Assembly (NCBI GenBank): GCA_035640715.1
Contig: DASQVO010000091.1
Location: 1-5,528 of the forward strand
DNA: 5,528 nucleotides
Reading direction: 5' to 3'
Source: DASQVO01 sp035640715
Lineage (GTDB): Bacteria > Actinomycetota > Actinomycetes > Streptosporangiales > Streptosporangiaceae
A model generated the notes under the pieces. That model did no database searches, had not been told where the DNA came from, and was given only the letters and a program-made list of their open reading frames with translations. The position numbers and the translations under genes are program-made. Shown here in pieces: positions 1-5,528 of this stretch. Position 1 is the stretch's first letter. The number at the start of each line of letters is the position of its first letter.

Positions 1-227
1 TCGCCCACCGCCCGCGCCGCTGAGTGGCCGAAGATGCGTTCAGCCCCGTGGTTCCACAGACGAATGATCCCCTCCGGGTCGGCCACCACGATGGCCTCTG
101 GCGCTTCGCGCACGATCGCCTGGGCGAGCCACGCATCCATCACCACGGTGTGGCCGGACGCCGCCTGTCCGGGCAGCACCTCTTCCCCGGCTACGCTGCT
201 GCTGCTGCCGCCGCCGCTGCCGCCCAT
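1..227 (-). CDS. PAS-domain sensor protein, N-terminal part (runs off the left edge)
   Basis: Only the first 75 codons are in the window; the rest lies beyond position 1. Residues 2-11 are a Gly/Ser low-complexity stretch. From about residue 30 the protein begins MDAWLAQAIVREAPEAIVVA, followed by D-P-E-G-I-I-R-L-W-N, an A-E-R-I-F-G-H segment and A-V-G. This is the classic opening of a PAS fold: a helix, then the 'ivvaD..G.I..wN.aaerifGys..e..G' pattern. PAS domains sense redox state, light, oxygen or small ligands in the cytoplasm. I chose the ATG at 225-227 because a GGGAG Shine-Dalgarno lies just upstream on this strand. The ATG at 138-140 (residue 30), where the conserved part starts, has no convincing ribosome site but remains possible. 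The gene is divergent from oxc. Whether it is a stand-alone small PAS protein or the front of a kinase or regulator cannot be seen. Confidence 0.8.
   Translation of the reverse strand, partial: MGGSGGGSSSSVAGEEVLPGQAASGHTVVMDAWLAQAIVREAPEAIVVADPEGIIRLWNHGAERIFGHSAARAVG
195..224 (-). repeat. GCN trinucleotide tract encoding Gly/Ser run
   Basis: Ten consecutive GCN triplets (GCT or GCC on the plus strand) lie directly inside the start of the PAS gene. On the coding strand they read GGC and AGC codons, giving G-G-S-G-G-G-S-S-S-S as residues 2-11. The tract is in frame, so gain or loss of a unit would only change the length of a flexible N-terminal tail. It looks like a recent slippage product rather than a conserved domain. 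Confidence 0.85.
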
Positions 228-330
228 GACACTTCTCCCTGTCTCTAGGGCATACTGCAGCTCCGCCCGTCCTTGGGGACTGCCATGCCCGGGTGAACAT
301 CGTCACACTGGACGTTGCCTACAGGCGAGC

Positions 331-365
331 GGATACTGGATACAGTTATCTGGATACAATATAAC
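331..365 (+). promoter_or_regulatory. Probable oxc-frc promoter with overlapping GGATAC repeats
   Basis: This AT-richer stretch carries GGATAC at 331-336, 338-343 and 352-357; the last two are part of a TGGATACA repeat with a 14-base period. GATACTG (332-338) and CAGTTATC (343-350) form a near-palindrome around GATA. Two -10 candidates exist. TATAAC (360-365) has TGGATA (337-342) 17 bases upstream as a -35. TACAAT (355-360) has no good -35. Either would start transcription near 367-373, some 35-40 bases before the oxc ATG. Repeats overlapping a core promoter are typical of a repressor or activator operator. The IclR-family protein encoded at 3614-4438 is the obvious candidate, but that link is inference. 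Confidence 0.55.
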
Positions 366-390
366 TAGTGAGCCAAACGCGCTTGACACC

Positions 391-398
391 AGGGAGGA
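391..398 (+). promoter_or_regulatory. Strong ribosome binding site of oxc
   Basis: AGGGAGGA ends 8 bases before the ATG at 407, ideal spacing for a near-consensus Shine-Dalgarno sequence. It decides the start. An in-frame GTG at 368 would add 13 residues but has no such site before it. Confidence 0.85.
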
Positions 399-406
399 TC
401 CTGACC

Positions 407-2137
407 ATGACCGATGCTTCCAGGAACACGGGAGCGTGGGGGACCGACGAGCTGGCCGCTTTCACCGACGGGATCCATCTGGTCGTCGACGCGCTCAAGC
501 TCAACGATGTTGAGACCATCTACGGGGTCGTCGGTATCCCGATCACCGACCTGGCCCGCGTCGCGCAGATGTCGGGTATCCGCTATATCGGCTTCCGCCA
601 CGAGAGCGACGCCGGGCACGCGGCGGCGGCGGCCGGGTTCCTGACGAAGAAGCCGGGCATCTGCCTGACGGTGTCTGCTCCGGGCTTTCTCAACGGGCTT
701 GTGGCTCTCGCCAACGCCACCACGAACTGCTTCCCGATGGTCCAGATCTCCGGCTCCAGCGAGCGGCACCTCGTCGACCTTCAGCGAGGAGACTACGAGG
801 AGATGGACCAGCTGGCGGCAGCCAGGCCCTTCGCCAAGGCGGCATACCGCGTGCACCGGGCCGAGGACATCGGCCGCGGTATGGCCCGCGCGATCCGCGC
901 TGCGGCGTCCGGACGTCCCGGTGGGGTCTACCTCGACATCCCGGCCGCGGTGCTAGGGGAGGTCATCGATGCGGGCAAGGGCGCCGCGTCGCTGTGGCGG
1001 GTCGTCGACCCGGCGCCGCGCCAGCTGCCCGAACCCGAGGCCGTGGACCGCGCGATCGACCTGCTCGCGAGCGCCGAGCGGCCGCTGGTCGTGCTCGGCA
1101 AGGGCGCCGCGTATGCGCAGGCGGACGAGCAGATCCGGGAGTTCATCGAAACCACCGGCGTGCCCTACCTGCCCATGTCGATGGCGAAAGGCCTGCTGCC
1201 CGACGACCACCCGCAGTCGGCAGCCACCGCCCGATCGCTGGCCCTGCGCAGGGCGGATGTCGTGATGCTCGTCGGCGCACGCCTGAACTGGCTGCTCGGC
1301 CACGGCGAGGCACCGCAGTGGAACCCGGATGCCAGGTTCATCCAGGTCGACATCGCGGCCGCCGAGATGGACAGCAACCAGCCCATCGCGGCCCCGCTCG
1401 TCGGCGACGTCGGCTCGGCGATGCAGGCCCTCGTCGAGCGGAGCAAGCCCGGCCGGATCACGGTCGCGGCACAGTGGCGGGAGGAGCTCGCGGCCCGCTC
1501 GGCGGCGAACGTCGCCAAGATGGCCGGGCGCCTCAAGGCCGCCGAGACCGCGCACCCGATGAAGTTCCTGAGCGCGCTGCAGGTGATCCGCGATGTCCTG
1601 CGGGAGAACCCCCAGGCCTACGTCGTCAACGAAGGCGCCAACGCGCTCGACCTGACCCGCAACACGATCGGCATGCAGGTACCGCGCCACCGGCTGGACA
1701 GCGGCACCTGGGGTGTCATGGGGATCGGCATGGGCTACGCGATCGCTGCCGCCGTCGAGACCGGCGACCCGGTCGTTGCCATCGAAGGCGACAGCGCTTT
1801 CGGGTTCAGCGGCATGGAGGTGGAGACGATCTGCCGCTACAACCTGCCCATCGTCACCATCATCCTCAACAACAGCGGCGTCTACCGCGGCGACGACCCC
1901 TCCGCCTCCGGGGACCCGGCGCCGACCGCCCTGAAGGCACGCCACGAGCTCATGATCGAGGCATTCGGCGGCAGGGGCTACCGGGCGACGACGCCCGTGG
2001 AGGTCGCCGCTGCCCTCCGTGAAGCCCTGGCCTCGGGCGGGCCGGCACTCATCGACTGCGTGATCGACCCCGCGGACGGAACCGAGAGCGGCAACATCGC
2101 CCACCTCAACCCCAAGGGCATCAGCGTCCCGCGATGA
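407..2137 (+). CDS. oxc: Oxalyl-CoA decarboxylase (ThDP-dependent)
   Basis: 576 residues, close to the roughly 565 of Oxalobacter Oxc and E. coli YfdU. It decarboxylates oxalyl-CoA to formyl-CoA and CO2 in the cytoplasm, using thiamine diphosphate and Mg2+. Order of domains: N-terminal pyrimidine-binding domain (about 12-185) with G-V-V-G-I-P-I at 40-46 and the cofactor-activating Glu66 in F-R-H-E; central domain (about 205-345), where Lys232 and Arg292 match residues that bind the ADP activator in Oxalobacter Oxc; C-terminal PP domain (about 385-560) with the metal/ThDP motif from G-D-S (461-463) to N-N (488-489). The substrate-site residues Tyr130-Glu131 in G-D-Y-E-E-M-D-Q, Tyr493 and Ser561 are present. 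The Oxalobacter Arg555 position is Asn563. The match to the family runs end to end with no break. Gene order with frc, 57 bases downstream, confirms the oxalate role over other ThDP enzymes such as acetolactate synthase. Confidence 0.97.
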   Translation: MTDASRNTGAWGTDELAAFTDGIHLVVDALKLNDVETIYGVVGIPITDLARVAQMSGIRYIGFRHESDAGHAAAAAGFLTKKPGICLTVSAPGFLNGLVALANATTNCFPMVQISGSSERHLVDLQRGDYEEMDQLAAARPFAKAAYRVHRAEDIGRGMARAIRAAASGRPGGVYLDIPAAVLGEVIDAGKGAASLWRVVDPAPRQLPEPEAVDRAIDLLASAERPLVVLGKGAAYAQADEQIREFIETTGVPYLPMSMAKGLLPDDHPQSAATARSLALRRADVVMLVGARLNWLLGHGEAPQWNPDARFIQVDIAAAEMDSNQPIAAPLVGDVGSAMQALVERSKPGRITVAAQWREELAARSAANVAKMAGRLKAAETAHPMKFLSALQVIRDVLRENPQAYVVNEGANALDLTRNTIGMQVPRHRLDSGTWGVMGIGMGYAIAAAVETGDPVVAIEGDSAFGFSGMEVETICRYNLPIVTIILNNSGVYRGDDPSASGDPAPTALKARHELMIEAFGGRGYRATTPVEVAAALREALASGGPALIDCVIDPADGTESGNIAHLNPKGISVPR

Positions 2138-2194
2138 GGACGCCCGGCAACCCACCAGCCCGTACCCATACGATCAACGAGAAGGATATCGATC

Positions 2195-3451
2195 ATGACT
2201 GAACTGCCGCTCTCCGGGATCAAGGTCATCGACTTCACCGGGGTCCAGGCCGGCCCAGCGTGCACCCAGATGCTCGCCTGGTTCGGAGCCGACGTCCTGA
2301 AGGTCGAGCGGACCTCCGGTGGCGACGTGACGCGGAATCAGCTGCGCGACATCCCCGATGCCGACGCCCTTTACTTCACCATGCTGAACAGCAACAAGCG
2401 CTCCCTCGCCATCAACACCAAGTCCCCCCAGGGCCGGGAGGTCATGGAGAAGCTGATCCGCGAGGCCGACGTGCTCGTCGAGAACTTCGCGCCGGGTGCC
2501 ATGGACCGCATGGGGCTGTCCTGGGAGACCCTCCAGAAGTGGAACCCGCGTCTGATCTTCGGCTCGGTCAAGGGATTCAACGAGGACTCGCCGTGGTCCG
2601 ACCTCAAGGTCTATGAGAACGTGGCTCAGTGCGCCGGCGGGGCTGCCTCGACGACCGGCTTCTGGGACGGGCCGCCGACCGTCAGCGGCGCGGCCCTCGG
2701 CGACAGCAACACCGGTATGCACCTGCTAATCGGCATCCTCACCGCGCTCATCGCCCGCGGGAAGACCGGAAGGGGCCAGAAGGTGTCGGTGTCCATGCAG
2801 GACGCGGTCCTCAACCTGTGCCGCGTCAAGCTCCGCGACCAGCAGCGTCTTGACAGGGTCGGCTACCTGGAGGAGTACCCCCAGTACCCGAACGGCGAGT
2901 TTACCGACGCTGTGCCCCGTGGCGGCAACGCTGGCGGCGGCGGCCAGCCCGGATGGGTCCTGAAGTGCAAGGGGTGGGAGGCCGACCCCAACGCGTACAT
3001 CTACTTCACGATCCAGGAGCAGAACTGGGAGCGGACCTGCCAGGTCATCGGCAAGCCCGAGTGGATCGACGACCCGGACTACAGCACCGCACGCGCCCGC
3101 CAGTGCCGCATCTTCGAGATCTTCGCGGAGATCGAGAAGTGGCTGGCCGACAAGACCAAGTACGAGGCGGTCGACATCCTGCGCGAGTTCGAGGTGCCCT
3201 GTGCGCCGGTGCTCAGCATGAAGGAGATCGCCGAGGACCCCGCGCTGCGCAAGAGCGGGACCGTGGTGGAAGTCGAGCAGAAGGGGCGTGGGACGTACCT
3301 GACGGTCGGGAGCCCGATCAAGTTCTCCGATTTCACCCCCGAGATCCAGGGCGCTCCACTGCTCGGCGAGCACACCGCCGAAGTCCTTGCCACGCTGGGC
3401 TACGACGACGACGCCATCGCTGAGATGCGCGCCAGCAAGATCATCATCTGA
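2195..3451 (+). CDS. frc: Formyl-CoA:oxalate CoA-transferase (class III, CaiB/BaiF family)
   Basis: 418 residues, near the length I recall for E. coli YfdW (416) and shorter than Oxalobacter Frc (428), because the insert before P-R-G-G-N-A-G-G-G-G-Q is short as in YfdW. It transfers CoA from formyl-CoA to oxalate, giving formate and oxalyl-CoA for Oxc. The catalytic Asp170 sits in G-A-A-L-G-D-S-N. Gln18 lies in F-T-G-V-Q-A-G-P-A-C-T-Q, and the mobile tetraglycine loop is 247-250. C-terminal motifs include C-A-P-V-L-S-M-K-E-I and A-P-L-L-G-E-H-T. Position 49 is Gln, as in YfdW, where Oxalobacter has Trp48. The start is set by GAGAAGGA at 2179-2186, 8 bases before ATG. It belongs to one operon with oxc and ends at a hairpin. 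Other CaiB-family transferases are possible in principle, but the sequence match and the oxc neighbour make this call firm. Confidence 0.97.
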   Translation: MTELPLSGIKVIDFTGVQAGPACTQMLAWFGADVLKVERTSGGDVTRNQLRDIPDADALYFTMLNSNKRSLAINTKSPQGREVMEKLIREADVLVENFAPGAMDRMGLSWETLQKWNPRLIFGSVKGFNEDSPWSDLKVYENVAQCAGGAASTTGFWDGPPTVSGAALGDSNTGMHLLIGILTALIARGKTGRGQKVSVSMQDAVLNLCRVKLRDQQRLDRVGYLEEYPQYPNGEFTDAVPRGGNAGGGGQPGWVLKCKGWEADPNAYIYFTIQEQNWERTCQVIGKPEWIDDPDYSTARARQCRIFEIFAEIEKWLADKTKYEAVDILREFEVPCAPVLSMKEIAEDPALRKSGTVVEVEQKGRGTYLTVGSPIKFSDFTPEIQGAPLLGEHTAEVLATLGYDDDAIAEMRASKIII

Positions 3452-3466
3452 ACCTGGACCAGCCCT

Positions 3467-3505
3467 CGGGGGCCTCGCGCTGGTCTCCCGCGCGCGAGGC
3501 CCCCG
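3467..3505. terminator. GC-rich hairpin terminator between convergent frc and iclR-type genes
   Basis: The arms GGGGGCCTCGCGC (3468-3480) and GCGCGAGGCCCCC (3492-3504) are perfectly complementary over 13 bp, plus an outer C-G pair, with an 11-base loop. The hairpin begins 15 bases after the frc stop. No T-run follows on either strand, as is common for actinobacterial terminators. Since the next gene converges on it, it may stop transcription from both sides. The left arm can also pair otherwise: GACCAGC (3457-3463) with GCTGGTC (3479-3485). Confidence 0.8.
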
Positions 3506-3544
3506 GCTGTGCATGCGCCCGTGGCACCGCAGGCGATCTGTGCC

Positions 3545-3575
3545 CATGGCAGATGGCCATGCCGGCGGATGCCGG
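3545..3575. other. Two small tandem hairpins downstream of the regulator gene
   Basis: CATGGC (3545-3550) pairs with GCCATG (3556-3561) across a 5-base loop. Directly next to it, CCGGC (3562-3566) pairs with GCCGG (3571-3575) across 4 bases. They lie just past the stop of the minus-strand regulator, so they could add to its transcription termination or protect its mRNA end. The stems are short and could be chance in GC-rich DNA. No gene is seen in 3506-3613. Confidence 0.35.
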
Positions 3576-3613
3576 GTGCGCTGATTGTTGCCTTGCGCGG
3601 ACGCGCCGGCCGC

Positions 3614-4438
3614 TCAGCCGACACCCTCGGTGGCGATGGTCTCGGATATCTCGGTGGCGATGCGCCTGAGCGCGGGCACGATGCGGGCCGCGGCGTCGTC
3701 GGTCATGCGGGCCTGCGGCCCGGACGCGGAGATGGCGAGGGGCGCCGGCGCATCGGGGACGGCCACCGCGAAGCAGCGCACACCGACCTCCTGCTCGCCT
3801 TCGTCCACGGCGTAGCCCTGCTTGCGGATCACGCCGAGGTGGGCGATCAGCAGGTCCGGGTCCGTGATCGTGGCAGGGGTCGCCGGGGGCATGCCACTCC
3901 GCTCCAGCATGGCGCGCGCCTCACCGGGCGGAAGCTGCGCGAGCAGGGCCTTGCCGACCGCGGTGCAGTGCGTGCGCACCCGGCGTCCCGGTTCGGTGAA
4001 CATCCGCATCTGATGCGGGCTGGGCACCTGGGCGATATAGACGGCCTCGTCGCCGTCGAGCACGGCCAGGTTGGCCGTCTCCCCTGTGAGGCGGACCAGC
4101 TCGGCGAGGAACGGGCGCAGCCAGGTGCCGAGCATCCGGCCGGAGGTCTCACCGAGGCGGATCAGCCGCGAGCCCAGTGTGTACCGGCGGGAGGCCTCCT
4201 GGCGGACGTAGCCGTGGCTGACTAGCGTGCGGATCAGCCGGTGGACGGTGGGCAGGGGGAGGCCGGAGGCCGAGGCCAGTTCCGACAGCCCCAGCGCCCC
4301 GCCGGCATCGGCCAGCATTTCGAGCAGGTCGAAGGCCCGCTCGACGGATTGCACGCCACCGGGCGCCCGCGCCACCGCCGTGCCGTGGGCGGAGCCATCG
4401 CCGCGAGCTACCCGGGCGCCACCGGACGAGTCGTTCAT
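3614..4438 (-). CDS. IclR-family transcriptional regulator, AllR-like
   Basis: 274 residues, normal for the family. After a flexible tail (1-27), the winged helix-turn-helix spans about 29-92: V-Q-S-V-E-R-A-F-D-L-L-E, L-S-E-L-A-S-A-S-G-L, and the recognition helix P-L-P-T-V-H-R-L-I-R-T-L (61-72). The GAF-like effector domain covers about 100-270, with C-T-A-V-G-K-A-L-L-A (158-167) and G-Y-A-V-D-E-G-E-Q-E-V-G-V-R-C-F-A-V-A-V (208-227). Cys222, Ser237 and Ser239 line up with the AllR residues Cys217, Ser234 and Ser236 that hold glyoxylate in E. coli, which suggests a small 2-oxoacid effector. It is divergent from hyi and convergent with frc. I chose the ATG at 4436-4438; the reading frame stays open further upstream but there crosses AT-rich promoter DNA. 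GGAAG is too close to that ATG to be a normal ribosome site, whereas a -10 box 7 bases upstream fits a leaderless mRNA. Targets are unproven; itself, hyi and oxc-frc are candidates. Confidence 0.93.
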   Translation of the reverse strand: MNDSSGGARVARGDGSAHGTAVARAPGGVQSVERAFDLLEMLADAGGALGLSELASASGLPLPTVHRLIRTLVSHGYVRQEASRRYTLGSRLIRLGETSGRMLGTWLRPFLAELVRLTGETANLAVLDGDEAVYIAQVPSPHQMRMFTEPGRRVRTHCTAVGKALLAQLPPGEARAMLERSGMPPATPATITDPDLLIAHLGVIRKQGYAVDEGEQEVGVRCFAVAVPDAPAPLAISASGPQARMTDDAAARIVPALRRIATEISETIATEGVG

Positions 4439-4444
4439 ACTTCC

Positions 4445-4474
4445 ATAATACAAAATTATCGATTCGTATAACAA
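4445..4474 (-). promoter_or_regulatory. Promoter of the IclR-type gene, apparently leaderless
   Basis: On the minus strand TTGTTA (4469-4474) and TATTAT (4445-4450) form a -35/-10 pair with an 18-base spacer. The last base of the -10 is 7 bases from the A of the ATG, so transcription would begin at the start codon itself. Leaderless mRNAs with a -10 box at this distance are common in actinobacteria. This would explain why the gene lacks a properly spaced Shine-Dalgarno site. Confidence 0.6.
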
Positions 4475-4483
4475 AATTTCGAT
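4448..4483. repeat. Two AT-rich direct repeats 21 bp apart, candidate operator
   Basis: ATACAAAATTATCGAT (4448-4463) and TAACAAAATTTCGAT (4469-4483) share CAAAATT followed by TCGAT. The two CAAAATT cores start at 4451 and 4472, exactly 21 bp or two helical turns apart, so bound protein would lie on one face of the DNA. Inside the first copy, ATAAT (4445-4449) and ATTAT (4455-4459) form an inverted repeat. The repeats cover the -10 to -35 region of the regulator's promoter, which fits autoregulation by the IclR protein. Binding is inferred. Confidence 0.5.
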
Positions 4484-4670
4484 GGCCGACGCTGCCCGCC
4501 CGGCCACCGGCCCGTCGCGCTCAGCCGGGAACGGGGGCGGTTTGTGCTGTGGAGCGGCAGGAACTCTGCCCAGGAACCGGACGAAAACGGTACCGGGCCG
4601 GGCGCCTGCGATCCGTGACCGAGGGTACCCCGGCGGCGGCACGGAGCCTGGCCCCGGTGCGGCCGTGCGG
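4484..4670. other. Middle of the divergent intergenic region, no gene seen
   Basis: This GC-rich stretch lies between the regulator promoter and the hyi promoter. It has an open frame on the plus strand (4482-4697), but that protein is Pro/Gly/Arg-rich, has no ribosome site and resembles nothing I know. Small features are CGGTACCG (4588-4595) and GGGTACCC (4623-4630), palindromes about 35 bp apart, and CAGGAAC at 4558-4564 and 4571-4577. None supports a firm call. Confidence 0.5.
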
Positions 4671-4700
4671 TTGACGCGGCGTCAGCCGGCGTTTTAGGCT
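4671..4700 (+). promoter_or_regulatory. Promoter of hyi
   Basis: TTGACG (4671-4676), an 18-base spacer and TAGGCT (4695-4700) match the main vegetative promoter pattern of streptomycetes closely. The start would fall near 4707, giving a leader of about 29 bases. TGACG-CGG-CGTCA (4672-4684), a short perfect inverted repeat, overlaps the -35 and could be a regulator site. The leader is unusually AT-rich (4701-4724) and ends with AGGATAC (4724-4730). AGGA there is the likely ribosome site, 8 bases before the ATG at 4736. Confidence 0.7.
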
Positions 4701-4735
4701 GTTAAGAACGAAAAATTACTTTCAGGATACGGAAT

Positions 4736-5528
4736 ATGTCACGGCACTCGCTTCCCTACCTGGTCAACTGCTCGCTGCTGTTCACCGAGGAGCCGCTGCT
4801 CCGCCGCCCGGCTGCCGCCCGTGCCGCCGGGTTCGGAGCGGTGGAATTCTGGTGGCCGTTTGCGGACCCGGTGCCGCCGGATCGTGAGGTGGACGCGTTC
4901 GTCACGGCGATCGAAGACGCCGGCGTGGCGCTCATAGGCCTGAACTTCTTCGCCGGCGACCTGGCCGGCCCGGACTGCGGAGTGCTGTCGATCCCCGCGC
5001 GCAGCGCGCAGTTCCGCGACAACATCGACGTCGCGGCCGGCATCGGCGAACGGCTCGGCGTGCGCGGGTTCAACGCGCTGTACGGGAACCGCGTCGGCGA
5101 GGCCGACCCGGCAGCCCAGGACGAGCTGGCACTGGAGAACATCACCCTCGCGGCGAAGGCCGTCTCCGGGATCGGCGCGACCGTGCTGATCGAGCCAGTG
5201 AGCGGCCCCAAGCCCTATCCGCTGCGGACGGCCAGAGACGCCATCGGCGTGGTCGAGCGCGCCCGCGCCGCGGGGGCCGCCAACGTCGGGTTCCTCTGCG
5301 ACCTGTTCCACCTGGCCAGCAACGGCGACGACCTCGACGCCGCTATCGCCGCGTATACGCGCGTCACCGCCCATGTGCAGATCGCCGACGCGCCCGGCCG
5401 CGGCGAGCCCGGCAGCGGCGAGCTGGACCTGGATCGCTACCTGACCGCGCTGGAGGGGGGTGGGTACCGCGGCTGGGTCAGCCTGGAATACAAGCCGTCC
5501 GGAACGACCGAGGCGAGCCTGGCCTGGC
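4736..5528 (+). CDS. hyi: Hydroxypyruvate isomerase (Hyi), lacking its C-terminal end
   Basis: 264 full codons are visible; the gene runs off the right edge, probably within its last residues, since family members are about 255-280 long. Hyi interconverts hydroxypyruvate and tartronate semialdehyde, linking glyoxylate to glycerate. The protein is a single xylose-isomerase-like TIM barrel: strand 1 with N-C-S-L-L-F-T-E (11-18), then A-G-F-G-A-V-E-F-W-W-P (31-41). The catalytic, metal-binding acids are Glu153 in L-I-E-P and Glu251 in S-L-E-Y-K-P; Asp189 (C-D-L-F-H), His213 and Gln215 (H-V-Q-I-A-D) fill the other usual places. G-E-P-G-S-G-E-L (223-230) is the typical family loop. The start is the ATG at 4736 with AGGA 8 bases upstream. 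It is divergent from the AllR-like regulator. In E. coli, AllR controls gcl-hyi-glxR, so gcl and glxR could follow here. Related barrel proteins such as IolI or OtnI are alternatives, but less likely. Confidence 0.88.
   Translation, partial: MSRHSLPYLVNCSLLFTEEPLLRRPAAARAAGFGAVEFWWPFADPVPPDREVDAFVTAIEDAGVALIGLNFFAGDLAGPDCGVLSIPARSAQFRDNIDVAAGIGERLGVRGFNALYGNRVGEADPAAQDELALENITLAAKAVSGIGATVLIEPVSGPKPYPLRTARDAIGVVERARAAGAANVGFLCDLFHLASNGDDLDAAIAAYTRVTAHVQIADAPGRGEPGSGELDLDRYLTALEGGGYRGWVSLEYKPSGTTEASLAW

Noticed and set aside
368..406. Upstream GTG start giving oxc 13 more residues
   Set aside because: No ribosome site precedes it, while the ATG at 407 has a near-perfect one. A leaderless start from the -10 TACAAT (355-360) is conceivable but less likely.
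2093..2095. Loss of Oxalobacter Oxc Arg555 (Asn563 here) as a sign of changed function
   Set aside because: As I recall, E. coli YfdU, a working oxalyl-CoA decarboxylase, also lacks Arg at this place, and the other active-site residues are intact.
953..2155. 400-residue open frame on the minus strand opposite oxc
   Set aside because: It is a by-product of GC-rich third positions in oxc. The protein is rich in Arg, Gly, Val and Asp with no recognisable domain, while the plus strand matches oxalyl-CoA decarboxylase end to end.
2726..3547. 273-residue open frame on the minus strand opposite frc
   Set aside because: It lies opposite a firmly identified CoA-transferase, shows no motif and runs across the terminator hairpin, so it is a frame shadow.
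4482..4697. 71-residue open frame in the divergent intergenic region
   Set aside because: No ribosome site, biased composition and overlap with both the operator repeats and the hyi promoter argue that it is not a gene.
4739..5374. 211-residue open frame on the minus strand opposite hyi
   Set aside because: The plus-strand frame carries all the catalytic residues of hydroxypyruvate isomerase; the opposite frame has no family features.
1..5528. CRISPR arrays, insertion sequences, tRNA or rRNA genes, attachment sites
   Set aside because: I saw no spaced repeat arrays, transposase motifs, terminal inverted repeats, or tRNA- or rRNA-like sequence.

Overview
The window is about 5.5 kb of GC-rich DNA. 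It has GC-biased third codon positions, a streptomycete-type -35/-10 promoter, an apparently leaderless regulator gene and hairpin terminators without a T-tract. Together these point to an actinobacterium, such as Streptomyces or a relative; the genus cannot be fixed from the sequence. The content is a catabolic locus joining oxalate breakdown to glyoxylate/hydroxypyruvate metabolism.

Layout, left to right: (1) 1-227, minus strand, the first 75 codons of a PAS-domain sensor protein that runs off the left edge. (2) 228-406, a divergent promoter region with three GGATAC copies overlapping the probable oxc promoter. (3) 407-2137, plus, oxc, oxalyl-CoA decarboxylase. (4) 2195-3451, plus, frc, formyl-CoA:oxalate CoA-transferase, 57 bases after oxc and surely co-transcribed. 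(5) 3452-3613, a convergent gap with a perfect 13-bp GC hairpin. (6) 3614-4438, minus, an IclR-family regulator whose effector pocket resembles the glyoxylate-responsive AllR. (7) 4439-4735, a 297-base divergent control region with an apparently leaderless regulator promoter, a pair of AT-rich direct repeats 21 bp apart, and a good promoter for the next gene. (8) 4736 to the right edge, plus, hyi, a hydroxypyruvate isomerase lacking only its C-terminal tail.

How the genes work together: Frc moves CoA from formyl-CoA to oxalate. Oxc decarboxylates oxalyl-CoA to formyl-CoA and CO2, which returns the CoA carrier, so the pair turns oxalate into formate plus CO2 and consumes a proton. Hyi interconverts hydroxypyruvate and tartronate semialdehyde, a step of the glyoxylate-to-glycerate branch. 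The IclR protein lies between the two modules and is a good candidate to control both. The PAS protein may sense redox state or a ligand, but its role is unknown.

The enzymes are well-known families. I saw no undescribed system. The points worth a second look are the regulatory DNA, a YfdW-like active-site residue in Frc, and the unexplained PAS neighbour.
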